Source: Paenirhodobacter populi (lineage in GTDB: Bacteria; Pseudomonadota; Alphaproteobacteria; Rhodobacterales; Rhodobacteraceae). Taken from it: a DNA stretch of 44,260 nt. The position numbers were made by a program, and so were the translations under genes. The notes under the pieces are model-generated. The model saw nothing but the letters and a program-made list of their open reading frames with translations, was not told the origin of the DNA and made no database searches. The stretch lies in assembly GCF_004022215.1 (NCBI RefSeq), contig NZ_SAUZ01000030.1:1-44260 (forward strand), in the 5' to 3' direction. The first letter of the stretch is position 1; every line of letters begins with the position of its first letter. Below are positions 28,193 to 38,383 of the stretch, in pieces.

Positions 28193-28251
28193 TTTAATCG
28201 TCATGAGGCCATGATCGGCCGGAGGCCCCGCGCCGAAGAAAGGAGCATCAG

Positions 28252-30573
<2,322 letters not shown>

Positions 30574-30627
30574 TCCGGCACGGCGCGGATCCGGTCGGGC
30601 ACCGTTCCCGGCCGGTTGTCAAAGAGT

Positions 30628-30657
30628 CATGGCCGCCTCCTGACAGGGGCGGCCATG
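30628..30657 (+). terminator. hairpin terminator after clpA
   Basis: CATGGCCGCC and GGCGGCCATG form a 10-bp stem with a ten-base loop, 55 bp after the clpA stop. The following sequence (TGCATTTTC) has only a short T run. Confidence 0.65.
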
Positions 30658-30850
30658 TGCATTTTCGGTATATGCCAAGGGTATCCTTTGGTCCGCACGA
30701 ACGCAGGCGGAAGGCCGAGGGTCTGTCAAAACTCGTCTTTATGACAATGACTTGGAAGAAAACTCGCCAGAAGTGGCGGAGTGACGCAGATAACGCGCGC
30801 CTAGGTGGACCTATAGGCTGTCGAAGGGAACAACGTTCTCCTCTGTGTCG

Positions 30851-30892
30851 CCGGAACCGAGTTTTCATACAGGCTCGGCCCAATGATTCCGG
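30851..30892. other. nested stem structure, possible RNA element
   Basis: CCGGAA (30851-30856) pairs with TTCCGG (30887-30892), and the adjoining CCGAG (30857-30861) pairs with CTCGG (30874-30878). This gives two stacked helices with a bulge of eight bases and a 12-base loop. Short complementary arms are expected by chance in GC-rich DNA, so its reality is uncertain. Confidence 0.3.
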
Positions 30893-30965
30893 AGGGCGAT
30901 ACCTTCGGGTCGTGTGATGGCGCTCCCGAATCGATCCGACGTTTGCGCATCTGTGTGAGGGAGAA

Positions 30966-31031
30966 AGGGGGCGCTGCCCCCTCTTTGCGCTGATGCGCAA
31001 ATTCACCCCCGGGATATTTATGGAAGAATGA
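30966..31031 (+). repeat. dispersed intergenic repeat, copy 3
   Basis: AGGGGGC-GCT-GCCCCCT hairpin, then a small GCGC-TGAT-GCGC hairpin, then CACCCCCGGGATATTTATGG and AAGAATGA. It has the same block order as the copy at 7412-7470. It lies just past the 3' end of the PepSY gene. Confidence 0.75.
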
Positions 31032-31067
31032 AGGACAACAGATGGTCATGGAGGATGTTGGAGCATC

Positions 31068-32408
31068 CTATGAACGGCTGCGCGCGGCGGACCATCGCGC
31101 CATGTCGATGGCGAGGAAGATGATGAGGCTCAGCCCCAGCATCGGCAGCGCCCAGCCGAAGGCGGCGGCGAGTGTGACGGAGCAGACTCGTGCCGGCACC
31201 GACAGCCGCAGCCAGACCGCGCTCAGCGGTTGGGTGACGGCGGGGCGGCGCCTCCACCACATCGCATAGCCGTAGCCGATCGTGACCATCAGCGCCGCCG
31301 CCACCAGCGCCATCAGGATCTGGTTGGGCAGGCCGAACAGGATGCCGATATGGGCGTCGATCCCCCAGCGGATCAGTTTGGGGATCAGGGTGAAGGTGGC
31401 GAAATCGGCGCGGTCGGTGATCTCCAGCGTATCCGGCGCCAGGGCCAGGGTATCGACCTGTGTGGGCCAGCTCCGGTCGTATTCGCGCACCATCCAGGCC
31501 TGACCGGGCTTGGGCAGGCGGATCTCCATGAAAGGCGAATCGATACCGCCCGCGCGGGCGGCGGCTGCCACGGCGTCGAGCTGGTTCAGACGATCCTCGC
31601 GCGTCGCCAGATCTGGGGCGTGGTGATGGTGCTCGGCCGTCTCGCCGCTCAGCGACAGGCTGACCGAGGGCGTCGTCCAGCCGAGGACATTGCGTAGCCC
31701 GTCGATCCGCGCGCCCGCGGCCTGCGACCATGTCAGCCCGGTGACCGACAGGAACAGGAGCGCAATCCCCGCCGTCACCCCCACCGTCGCATGGATCCAG
31801 TGGCGGCGCTGCGCCGGGGGCATCCTGCGCAGCGGCCGGCGACGTTTCGGCCCCGTGGCCCAGAGCGCGACGCCCCCCAGCACCACGACCCAGAGCCATG
31901 AGGCCGCCAGTTCGCTGTAATACCGCCCCCAGTCGCCCAGAAGCAGGTTGCGGTGCAGATAGTCCAGCGTGATCCGAAACGGCAGGATGCCGCTGGTGCC
32001 ATAGGTGGTCATGTCGCCGCGGATCGCCAGCGTCACGGGATCGACGAAGACCGTCCGGTTCTCGGACGGGCCGAGCGTGGGATCGGAGAACAGGATGCGT
32101 GTGGTCTGCCCCGGCGCAGGGGCCGGGCGGATGGCCGAAACGTTCAGGTCCCGGTCCAGATGAGCGCGTGCCGCTTCAGCCTGCTCGGTCAGGCTGTGTA
32201 CGGGGCCGGTGCTGTCGGTGAACAGGGCCTCGGCGTAGATCCTTTCCTCGATCTGCGGGGTCAGGACGTAAAGCAGCCCGGTCAGCGCGGCGATGAACAG
32301 AAAGGGGCCGACGAACAGGCCGATGTAGAAATGCAGGCGCAGCAGGAAGGGGCGCAGCGCGCCGCCGGTTGCCGCCGCGCTGCGGGGCAGATCAGAGATA
32401 TGGGACAT
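31068..32408 (-). CDS. PepSY-associated transmembrane protein
   Basis: This is a 446-residue inner-membrane protein of the PepSY-TM/PiuB family. It has an N-terminal helix (LHFYIGLFVGPFLFIAALTGLLYVL) followed by a PepSY-like periplasmic part, a central pair of helices (SWLWVVVLGGVALWA and GVTAGIALLFLSVTGLTWSQ), a second periplasmic part and C-terminal helices. Members are often linked to siderophore or copper uptake and may act as membrane reductases. The His-rich stretch AEHHHHAPDL near residue 255 could bind metal. The start at 32408 (MSHISDLPRS) has only a weak CAGGT ribosome site. It follows the DUF2946 gene, probably as an operon. Confidence 0.85.
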   Translation of the reverse strand: MSHISDLPRSAAATGGALRPFLLRLHFYIGLFVGPFLFIAALTGLLYVLTPQIEERIYAEALFTDSTGPVHSLTEQAEAARAHLDRDLNVSAIRPAPAPGQTTRILFSDPTLGPSENRTVFVDPVTLAIRGDMTTYGTSGILPFRITLDYLHRNLLLGDWGRYYSELAASWLWVVVLGGVALWATGPKRRRPLRRMPPAQRRHWIHATVGVTAGIALLFLSVTGLTWSQAAGARIDGLRNVLGWTTPSVSLSLSGETAEHHHHAPDLATREDRLNQLDAVAAAARAGGIDSPFMEIRLPKPGQAWMVREYDRSWPTQVDTLALAPDTLEITDRADFATFTLIPKLIRWGIDAHIGILFGLPNQILMALVAAALMVTIGYGYAMWWRRRPAVTQPLSAVWLRLSVPARVCSVTLAAAFGWALPMLGLSLIIFLAIDMARWSAARSRS

Positions 32409-32461
32409 GGGAATAACCTGAAAGAGGCGCCGGATGGCGCGGGAAGAGGGTGAATTTCTCT

Positions 32462-32818
32462 TCAGGTCGCGGGCGGGCCGGTTGGCGGCGTCGCCGGATC
32501 GCGCAGGCGCATCGCGGCGCGTCGCAGTTGCGGCAGCAGGACCGTCGCCAACACGTGCAGTTCGACGGCCACGAGCGACGGTCCCCCGTCCGGCAGCGTG
32601 CCGGATGCGATCAGATGGCACAGCGAACAGCTTGCCGCATGGGCGGGGTCCGACCCGTCCTGCGCGCAGAGGTCGGCGACGGAGCCACCCGACAGCAGAT
32701 AGGCCTCCATCCGCAGCTCGGCCGGATCCGGCGCGGCGCGCGCGCCCGTCGCGAAGGCGAGGGCGAGCAGGGCCAGAAGCATCAGCCCGAAGCGGCGGAA
32801 GGGGGCGCGGTCACGCAT
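32462..32818 (-). CDS. DUF2946-like small exported protein
   Basis: This is a protein of about 118 residues with a signal peptide or N-terminal helix (FGLMLLALLALAFATGARA) and a CSLCHL motif near residues 81-86, preceded by a cysteine in DLCAQDG. This fits the DUF2946 group, commonly found beside PepSY proteins and TonB-dependent receptors in metal-related loci. The ATG at 32818 was preferred over a TTG at 32854 because it puts the signal sequence at the N-terminus. No strong ribosome site is visible for either. It lies 53 bp upstream of the PepSY gene. The function is unknown; metal handling is inferred from the cysteines and neighbour. Confidence 0.7.
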   Translation of the reverse strand: MRDRAPFRRFGLMLLALLALAFATGARAAPDPAELRMEAYLLSGGSVADLCAQDGSDPAHAASCSLCHLIASGTLPDGGPSLVAVELHVLATVLLPQLRRAAMRLRDPATPPTGPPAT

Positions 32819-32867
32819 CCGCGATATGTGACAGAACCGGGCGGGTGCTGGCAAGACCGGCTTCCCC

Positions 32868-35561
32868 TCAATCGAACCGGTCGCGGAGGAAATGCTTCTC
32901 CACCTCCAGCACCACGAGCGAGACGAGGCCGATCGCCACGATCACCACCCCGTCCAGCAGGGTCAGCGGGCGCGAACCGAAAAGCCCGTTCATCACCGGC
33001 AGGTAGGTGAAGGCGATCTGCGCCACCACCACGATCCCCACCGCGCCCAGAACCGGCCCGGTGCCCTTCACCCCGGTCAGGGTGAACGAACTCATGTGCA
33101 GGTAGCGCACGTTGAACAGGTAAAAGATCTCCAGCACCACGATCAGGTTGACCACCATCGTCCGCGCCGTGTCCAGATCGCGCCCCTGCCCGAGCGCCCA
33201 GAAGAAAAGCCCCAGCGACAGCGCCATGAACAGGACCGAGACGAAGAAGATCCGCCAGACGAGGAACCGCGACAGCAGCCCCGCATCTGGGTGGCGCGGC
33301 GGGCGGCGCATGACGCCGGGCTCGGTCGGCTCGAACGCCAGCACGAGGCCGAGCGTCGCCGCGAGGATCAGGTTGATCCACAGGATCTGCACCGGCGTCA
33401 TCGGCATGGAAAATCCGACAAGGATGGCCAGGATCACGGTCAGCGCCTCGCCGCCGTTCGTCGGCAGGGTCCAGGACACGACCTTGCGGATATTGTCGTA
33501 GACGGTGCGGCCTTCCTGCACCGCCGCGACGATCGAGGCGAAATTGTCGTCCATCAGCACCATCTGCGCGGCTTCCTTGGCGGCCTCGGTGCCCTTGATG
33601 CCCATGGCGATCCCCACATCCGCCTGTTTGAGCGAGGGCGCGTCGTTCACCCCGTCCCCGGTCATGGCGACGATCAGCCCGTCGGCCTGAAGGGCCTGCA
33701 CGATGCGCAGCTTGTGTTCCGGGCTGGTGCGGGCGAAGACCTGCGTTTCGCGCACGGCGGCGCGGAACGCTTCGGGGGCGAGCGCGTCCAGATCCTGTCC
33801 GGTCAGCACATGCGGGTCCTTTGCCAGCCCCAGTTGCCGGGCGATGGCGGCGGCGGTCGCGGCATGGTCGCCGGTGATCATCCGCACCCCGATCCCGGCG
33901 GAATGGCATTCGGCGATGGCGCGGATCGCCTCAGACCGCGGCGGATCGATGAAGCCGGTGAGGCCGAGGAACACGAGGCCCCCGGCCACATCCGGGAAAT
34001 CGACCGAGGTCGCATCGCCGGGCATCCGGCGCATGGCATAGCCGAGCACCCGTTCGCCCTCGGCCGCGGCATCGGCGATCTGCGCCTCCCAATACGCCGG
34101 GTCGAGCGGCTCCGCGCCTGCAAGCCCCTCCTGCCGGTCGCACATTTCCAGCAGGCGTTCCGGCGCGCCCTTGAGCAGCACGACAGCCTCGCCCGAGGGC
34201 AGCCTGTGCAGCGTCGCCATGAAGCGCCATGTCGCGTCGAAAGGGATCTGGTCGAGCCGGGGCCATGCGGCGCGCTCCGCCTCGGGCACCAGTCCGGCCT
34301 TCATCGCCAGCGTCACCAGCGCCCCTTCCATCGGGTCGCCCTCGACCAGCCAGTGCCCGCCGTCCGGGCGCAGCCGGGCGTCGTTGCACAGCAGCGCCGC
34401 CCGGATCAGCGTTCCAGCGGGGCCATCGGCCGCAACCTGATGCGGGCCGGGATCATAGCCCGCGCCCTCGACCGTCAGCAGCCCGCCCGAGGTCATCACC
34501 CGGCGCACGGTCATTTCGTTGCGGGTCAGCGTCCCGGTCTTGTCCGAGCAGATGACCGAGGTGGCGCCAAGCGTTTCCACCGCCGGCAGGTGGCGGATCA
34601 CCGCGTTCCGCGCGGCCATGCGCTGCACCCCGATGGCGAGCGTGATGGTGATGACGGCGGGCAGCCCCTCGGGCACCAGCCCGACGGCCAGCGCGACGAC
34701 GGCGGTCAGCGCATCGTCCCATGCGAACCCCCGCAGCGTCACGGCAAAGGCGAACAGCACCGCCGCCCCGACGAAGGCCACCTGCGTGAAGCGCTTGCCA
34801 AAGCTGTTGACCTGCCGCAGGAGGGGGGTGGTCAGTTCCTCGACCTCGCCCAGCATCCGGCTGATCTGGCCGATCTGCGTGTGCAGCCCGGTCGCGACGA
34901 CGACACCCGCGCCCTGCCCCGCCGCGACCAGCGTGCCGGAAAAGGCCATCGGCTTGCGGTCGCCAAGCGCCGCATCGGCGGCGACGGGCGCCGTCATCTT
35001 GGAACTGGCGACGGATTCGCCGGTCAGGATCGCCTCATCGATCAGCAGGCTGCGCGCGTGGATCAGACGCAGGTCGGCGGGCACGCGGTCGCCCGCCTCG
35101 ATCAGCACGACATCGCCCGGCACCAGATCCGCCATCGGGACCGAGATCCGTTCGCCGTCGCGCAGCACGCTGGCCTTCGGCGCGATCATGTTGCGGATCG
35201 CGGCCAGCGCATCCTCGGCCTTGCCCTCCTGCAAGAAGCCGACGATCGCATTGACCAGCACCACCGCAAGGATCACCCCCGCGTCGACCGCATGGCCCAG
35301 AACCCCGGCCGCCAGCGCGCCGGCCAGCATGAAATAGATCAGCGCATTGTTGAATTGCGAGAGGAACCGCATCACCGGATGCCTGCGCCGTCCCTCGGGC
35401 AGGGCGTTGGGACCGAAGCGCGCCAGCCGCTGCGCGGCCTCGTCGCCCGTCAACCCCTGCGGGGAGGAGGACAGATCCGCCAGCACCTCTTCGGCGGGAC
35501 GGGCATGGGGGTCTGCGACAGGATCCTCTGACACGGCGGCGGGATGGGTCGCTTGGGTCAT
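32868..35561 (-). CDS. P-type cation-transporting ATPase, P2 (Ca2+-ATPase-like) group
   Basis: This is an 897-residue P-type ATPase with a cation_ATPase_N domain, actuator loop LTGES, phosphorylation site CSDKTGTLT (Asp340), nucleotide-binding region with KGAPE, hinge TGDGVNDAPSLKQADVGIAMG, and about ten transmembrane helices. Helix 4 carries VPEGLPA, as in SERCA-like pumps. Helix 5 keeps Asn and Glu (TNGGEA). In helix 6 the asparagine is present (Asn730 in LWINLI) but the position matching SERCA Asp800 is Ala734, with EPTEPG after it, so ion choice is uncertain. The ATG at 35561 follows GGAGG. It is divergent from the pyruvate-kinase-like gene across 144 bp. Confidence 0.92.
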   Translation of the reverse strand: MTQATHPAAVSEDPVADPHARPAEEVLADLSSSPQGLTGDEAAQRLARFGPNALPEGRRRHPVMRFLSQFNNALIYFMLAGALAAGVLGHAVDAGVILAVVLVNAIVGFLQEGKAEDALAAIRNMIAPKASVLRDGERISVPMADLVPGDVVLIEAGDRVPADLRLIHARSLLIDEAILTGESVASSKMTAPVAADAALGDRKPMAFSGTLVAAGQGAGVVVATGLHTQIGQISRMLGEVEELTTPLLRQVNSFGKRFTQVAFVGAAVLFAFAVTLRGFAWDDALTAVVALAVGLVPEGLPAVITITLAIGVQRMAARNAVIRHLPAVETLGATSVICSDKTGTLTRNEMTVRRVMTSGGLLTVEGAGYDPGPHQVAADGPAGTLIRAALLCNDARLRPDGGHWLVEGDPMEGALVTLAMKAGLVPEAERAAWPRLDQIPFDATWRFMATLHRLPSGEAVVLLKGAPERLLEMCDRQEGLAGAEPLDPAYWEAQIADAAAEGERVLGYAMRRMPGDATSVDFPDVAGGLVFLGLTGFIDPPRSEAIRAIAECHSAGIGVRMITGDHAATAAAIARQLGLAKDPHVLTGQDLDALAPEAFRAAVRETQVFARTSPEHKLRIVQALQADGLIVAMTGDGVNDAPSLKQADVGIAMGIKGTEAAKEAAQMVLMDDNFASIVAAVQEGRTVYDNIRKVVSWTLPTNGGEALTVILAILVGFSMPMTPVQILWINLILAATLGLVLAFEPTEPGVMRRPPRHPDAGLLSRFLVWRIFFVSVLFMALSLGLFFWALGQGRDLDTARTMVVNLIVVLEIFYLFNVRYLHMSSFTLTGVKGTGPVLGAVGIVVVAQIAFTYLPVMNGLFGSRPLTLLDGVVIVAIGLVSLVVLEVEKHFLRDRFD

Positions 35562-35705
35562 ATTTCCTCCGGTCGCAAGATAACCCGGCAACCTTGGCAG
35601 CCGATGGACGTTGGGGCAAGGGAGGGAAGACAGTATCCCGACACCCCACGGTCACGCGGCTGTCATCCGGTGGCGATATCTGCGGGGCAGGAGAAGGAGG
35701 CGATC

Positions 35706-37178
35706 ATGGCCGAACCGGATATCGAGACGCTGCTGCACGACATCGAAACCCTGCGCGCCGAGGTGACGGCGGGCGCCGAGGCCGCCACGCGGCGCTGGCA
35801 GGACTGGATCCAACGCGACGATTTCGCGCCGAGCGCGCAGAACTTCGGCCAGTATCTGGCGCTGCGCCGCCACGACATCCGGCCGCTGCAACGGCAGTTG
35901 ATGCGCTTCGGGCTGTCGTCGCTTGGCCGGGCCGAAAGCCGGGTGATGCCAGCGATCGAGTCGATCCGGCACCTGTTGCGGGCGGCGGCGGGGCATGATG
36001 CCTTCACCCCCGTTCCCGCCGCGGATTTCTTTGCGGGCGAGGCGCGCATCGCCGCGCGGAGCGACGCGATTTTCGGGCCGCTGTCGCCGCATGGGCCGGT
36101 GCGGCTGCTGGTGACGCTGCCCTCGACGGCGGCGGAGGATGCGGGCTTCCTGCTGCGGCTTGCCGAACTCGGGGCCGAGGCCGTGCGCATCAACTGCGCC
36201 CATGACGACGAGGCCGCGTGGGAAAAGATGATCGCCCATGTCGAGGCCGCGGCCGAAGCGACCGGCCAGCGGATGAAGATCTTCATGGACCTTGCCGGGC
36301 CGAAGATCCGCACGGGCGCGCCGCGCGACCGCAAGGGGCTCAAGCGCGTCGCGGCGGGGGACGAACTGGCGATCACCCTGCCCGGCCGGCTCAACGAGGC
36401 GCCGAAATCGCTGGCCGCGATCGAATGCACCCTGCCCGAGGCGCTGGAGGCGGCCGGGGTCGGGCAGCGCATCTTCCTCGACGACGGCAAGCTGGGCACC
36501 CGGGTCGCGCGCCGCGAAGACTGGGGCATCGTGGTGGAGGTCGGCACCTGCCCGGAAAAGGGCTACAAGCTGAAGCCCGAAAAGGGCATCAACTTCCCCG
36601 AAACCGATTTCGACACCCCCGCCCTGACCGAAGACGACCGCGCCGCGCTGCGCTTTGTCGCGCGCCATGCCGATGCGGTGGAATTTTCCTTCGTGCAGAG
36701 CGTCGCGGATGTCGAGGCGCTGCAAGAGGCGCTGGCCGCCGAGCGCCCGGACGACTGGCAGGCTCTTGGCCTCGTGCTGAAGATCGAGACCTCACGCGCC
36801 GTGCGCAACCTGCCCGACATGCTGGTGCGCGCCGCCGGGCGCCAGCCCACCGCGATCATGATCGCGCGCGGGGATCTGGCGGTCGAGATCGGCTTTGCCC
36901 GTCTGGCCGAGATGCAGGAGGAAATCCTGTGGCTGTGCGAGGCGGCGCAGATCCCCGTGATCTGGGCGACGCAGGTTCTGGAAAGCTATCTCAAGACCGG
37001 CACGCCCTCGCGCGGGGAAATGACCGATGCGGCGATGGCCGCCCGCGCCGAATGCGTGATGCTGAACAAGGGGCCGTATCTGTTCGAGGCGATGCAGGAA
37101 CTCGACCAGCTTCTGGGCCGCATGAACGAACACATGGCGAAGAAGACCTCGCTGCTGCGGCCATTGCGGAGCTGGTGA
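35706..37178 (+). CDS. pyruvate-kinase-like protein lacking the C-terminal domain
   Basis: This is a 490-residue protein with about 125 N-terminal residues unlike standard pyruvate kinase (helical), then the kinase barrel. Retained blocks are EAVRINCAHDDEAAWEKM (canonical RLNFSHG, Ser changed to Ala), IFMDLAGPKIRTG (canonical LDTKGPEIRTG), LVLKIETSRAVRNLPDML with the catalytic Lys and Glu, IMIARGDLAVEIG, and IWATQVLESYLKTGTPSRGEMTDAAMA. Where canonical enzymes read SGETA it has NKGPY (454-458), and the protein ends 32 residues later, so the allosteric C-terminal domain is absent. The ATG follows AAGGAGG. It could be a constitutive kinase or a repurposed phosphotransferase. Confidence 0.85.
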   Translation: MAEPDIETLLHDIETLRAEVTAGAEAATRRWQDWIQRDDFAPSAQNFGQYLALRRHDIRPLQRQLMRFGLSSLGRAESRVMPAIESIRHLLRAAAGHDAFTPVPAADFFAGEARIAARSDAIFGPLSPHGPVRLLVTLPSTAAEDAGFLLRLAELGAEAVRINCAHDDEAAWEKMIAHVEAAAEATGQRMKIFMDLAGPKIRTGAPRDRKGLKRVAAGDELAITLPGRLNEAPKSLAAIECTLPEALEAAGVGQRIFLDDGKLGTRVARREDWGIVVEVGTCPEKGYKLKPEKGINFPETDFDTPALTEDDRAALRFVARHADAVEFSFVQSVADVEALQEALAAERPDDWQALGLVLKIETSRAVRNLPDMLVRAAGRQPTAIMIARGDLAVEIGFARLAEMQEEILWLCEAAQIPVIWATQVLESYLKTGTPSRGEMTDAAMAARAECVMLNKGPYLFEAMQELDQLLGRMNEHMAKKTSLLRPLRSW

Positions 37179-37637
37179 TCAGCCCGCCAGCGCCTTGTTC
37201 TTGTAGCGCCCGTCGCTGGTGACATCCGCCCCGAACCAGTCGGGCGGCACGAAGCCCTGCGCGGCGGCGGTCGAGGGAAATTCGACCTCGACCAGCATCA
37301 GCCCGGCATGGGCGCCCGCGAACAGGTCCAGCTCGAACAGCTCGCCGCTGTCGAGCCGCCCTGTATGGCGGGTCTTCTCGATCCGCCGCCCCTCGGTCGC
37401 GGGCCAGAGCGTGTCGAACTGGGCGCGGTCGATCGGCACCTCATATTCCGCGCGGGAAAGCGTGCCGCCGGATTTCAGCGTCAGGAACCACGCCGCGCCC
37501 ATCTGCCGGACGCGGATTTCCACCGTATCCCCGGCCGAGGTCAGATAGCCCTGCCGCACCGGCACGGCCTTCAGTTTGCCAAGCGGCGGAGCCGTGTTCA
37601 CCAGAAATTTGCGTTCGATTTCCAGCGGCACGGTCAT
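37179..37637 (-). CDS. CYTH domain protein (triphosphate tunnel metalloenzyme family)
   Basis: This 152-residue single-domain protein has the CYTH fold. The signature ExExK is at the N-terminus (LEIERKFLV), followed by QGYLTSAGDTVEIRVRQMG, LTLKSGGTLSRAEYEVPI, FELDLFAGAHAGLMLVEVEF and DGRYKNKALAG, all standard tunnel residues. Relatives hydrolyse inorganic triphosphate or handle polyphosphate, thiamine triphosphate or cAMP. The start at 37637 overlaps the parA stop (ATGA). It is the last gene of the RHH-CHAD-ParA-CYTH unit and abuts the converging pyruvate-kinase-like gene with no spacer. A role with the CHAD protein in polyphosphate metabolism is inferred. Confidence 0.92.
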   Translation of the reverse strand: MTVPLEIERKFLVNTAPPLGKLKAVPVRQGYLTSAGDTVEIRVRQMGAAWFLTLKSGGTLSRAEYEVPIDRAQFDTLWPATEGRRIEKTRHTGRLDSGELFELDLFAGAHAGLMLVEVEFPSTAAAQGFVPPDWFGADVTSDGRYKNKALAG

Positions 37638-38383
37638 TCCTCCACCCGCGCCATGAATTCGTCGCAAAGCGCCTGATAGGCATGGCTCGCGGCGCTGCCC
37701 GGCGCCGTCGCCATGACCGGGGCGCGATGCACGCCCATCCGCTCGATATCCGAGGCGAAGGGCACCTGCGCCGTCAGGAACCGCTTGGGATGGGCGGAAC
37801 GCAGGGCCTCCATCGTTTCGCCATGCAGGGTCTTGACCCCCTGCACCATGGAAAAGAACCCGTGCAGCTTTTTCACCGGCAGGTCGTGGTCGTGGAAGAA
37901 ATCCAGCAGTTGCTCAAAGGTCCGCTGCGACAGCGTGGTGGGGATCACCGGCACCAGCACCGCATCCGCCGCGCGGAACACGTTTTCCGACAGCGTCGAG
38001 ATGTTCGGCGGGCAATCGAGCACGATCACGTCGTAATCGCCCTTCACCGCCTTCAGCGCCTTTTTCAGCCGCGAGCGGCTGTTGCGCATCCGCGACAGGA
38101 ACACGTCGAAATCCCGAAACGTCATGTTCGCGGGCAGGATGTCGAGGTTGTCGTAATCGCTGCCCCGGATCGCCTTGGTGAATTTCTCGACATCCTCGAA
38201 GAAATCCGCCTCGGTCAGTTTTTTCGAGGGCTTCACCCGGAAATAGAACCCCGAGGCGCCTTGCGGATCGAGGTCGCACAGCAAGACGCGCTTCCCCCGC
38301 GCCGCCAGCGCATAGGCGAGGTTGACCGAGGTCGCGGTCTTGCCCACGCCGCCCTTGTTGGAATAGCAGGCGATGATTTTCAT
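37634..38383 (-). CDS. ParA-family ATPase
   Basis: This is a 249-residue ATPase of the ParA/MinD superfamily. The deviant Walker A box SNKGGVGKTATSVNLA has the signature lysine, followed by Walker A' CDLDPQGASGFYF and Walker B VIVLDCPPNISTL. It lacks the N-terminal helix-turn-helix of plasmid type Ia ParA, so it resembles small chromosomal or organelle-positioning ParAs (such as McdA or PpfA). It overlaps the CHAD gene upstream and the CYTH gene downstream by ATGA junctions. No ParB-like gene is present; the 58-residue ribbon-helix-helix protein at 39900 is the likely partner. Cargo is unknown; a polyphosphate-binding CHAD protein is the obvious candidate. Confidence 0.93.
   Translation of the reverse strand: MKIIACYSNKGGVGKTATSVNLAYALAARGKRVLLCDLDPQGASGFYFRVKPSKKLTEADFFEDVEKFTKAIRGSDYDNLDILPANMTFRDFDVFLSRMRNSRSRLKKALKAVKGDYDVIVLDCPPNISTLSENVFRAADAVLVPVIPTTLSQRTFEQLLDFFHDHDLPVKKLHGFFSMVQGVKTLHGETMEALRSAHPKRFLTAQVPFASDIERMGVHRAPVMATAPGSAASHAYQALCDEFMARVEE

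Larger units (their letters stand above)
30574..31067. other. long intergenic region between convergent clpA and PepSY genes
   Basis: This 494-bp region contains a hairpin terminator (30628-30657), a nested stem structure at 30851-30892, and a copy of the dispersed repeat (30966-31031). An 86-codon frame at 30657-30917 has no recognisable protein features and is not annotated. Base composition in 30660-30960 is less GC-rich than the flanking genes, which may mark decayed or transferred DNA. Confidence 0.55.

Noticed and set aside
30657-30917. 86-codon plus-strand open frame after clpA
   Set aside because: It starts inside the terminator hairpin, has no recognisable ribosome site and no protein-like hydrophobic or domain pattern.
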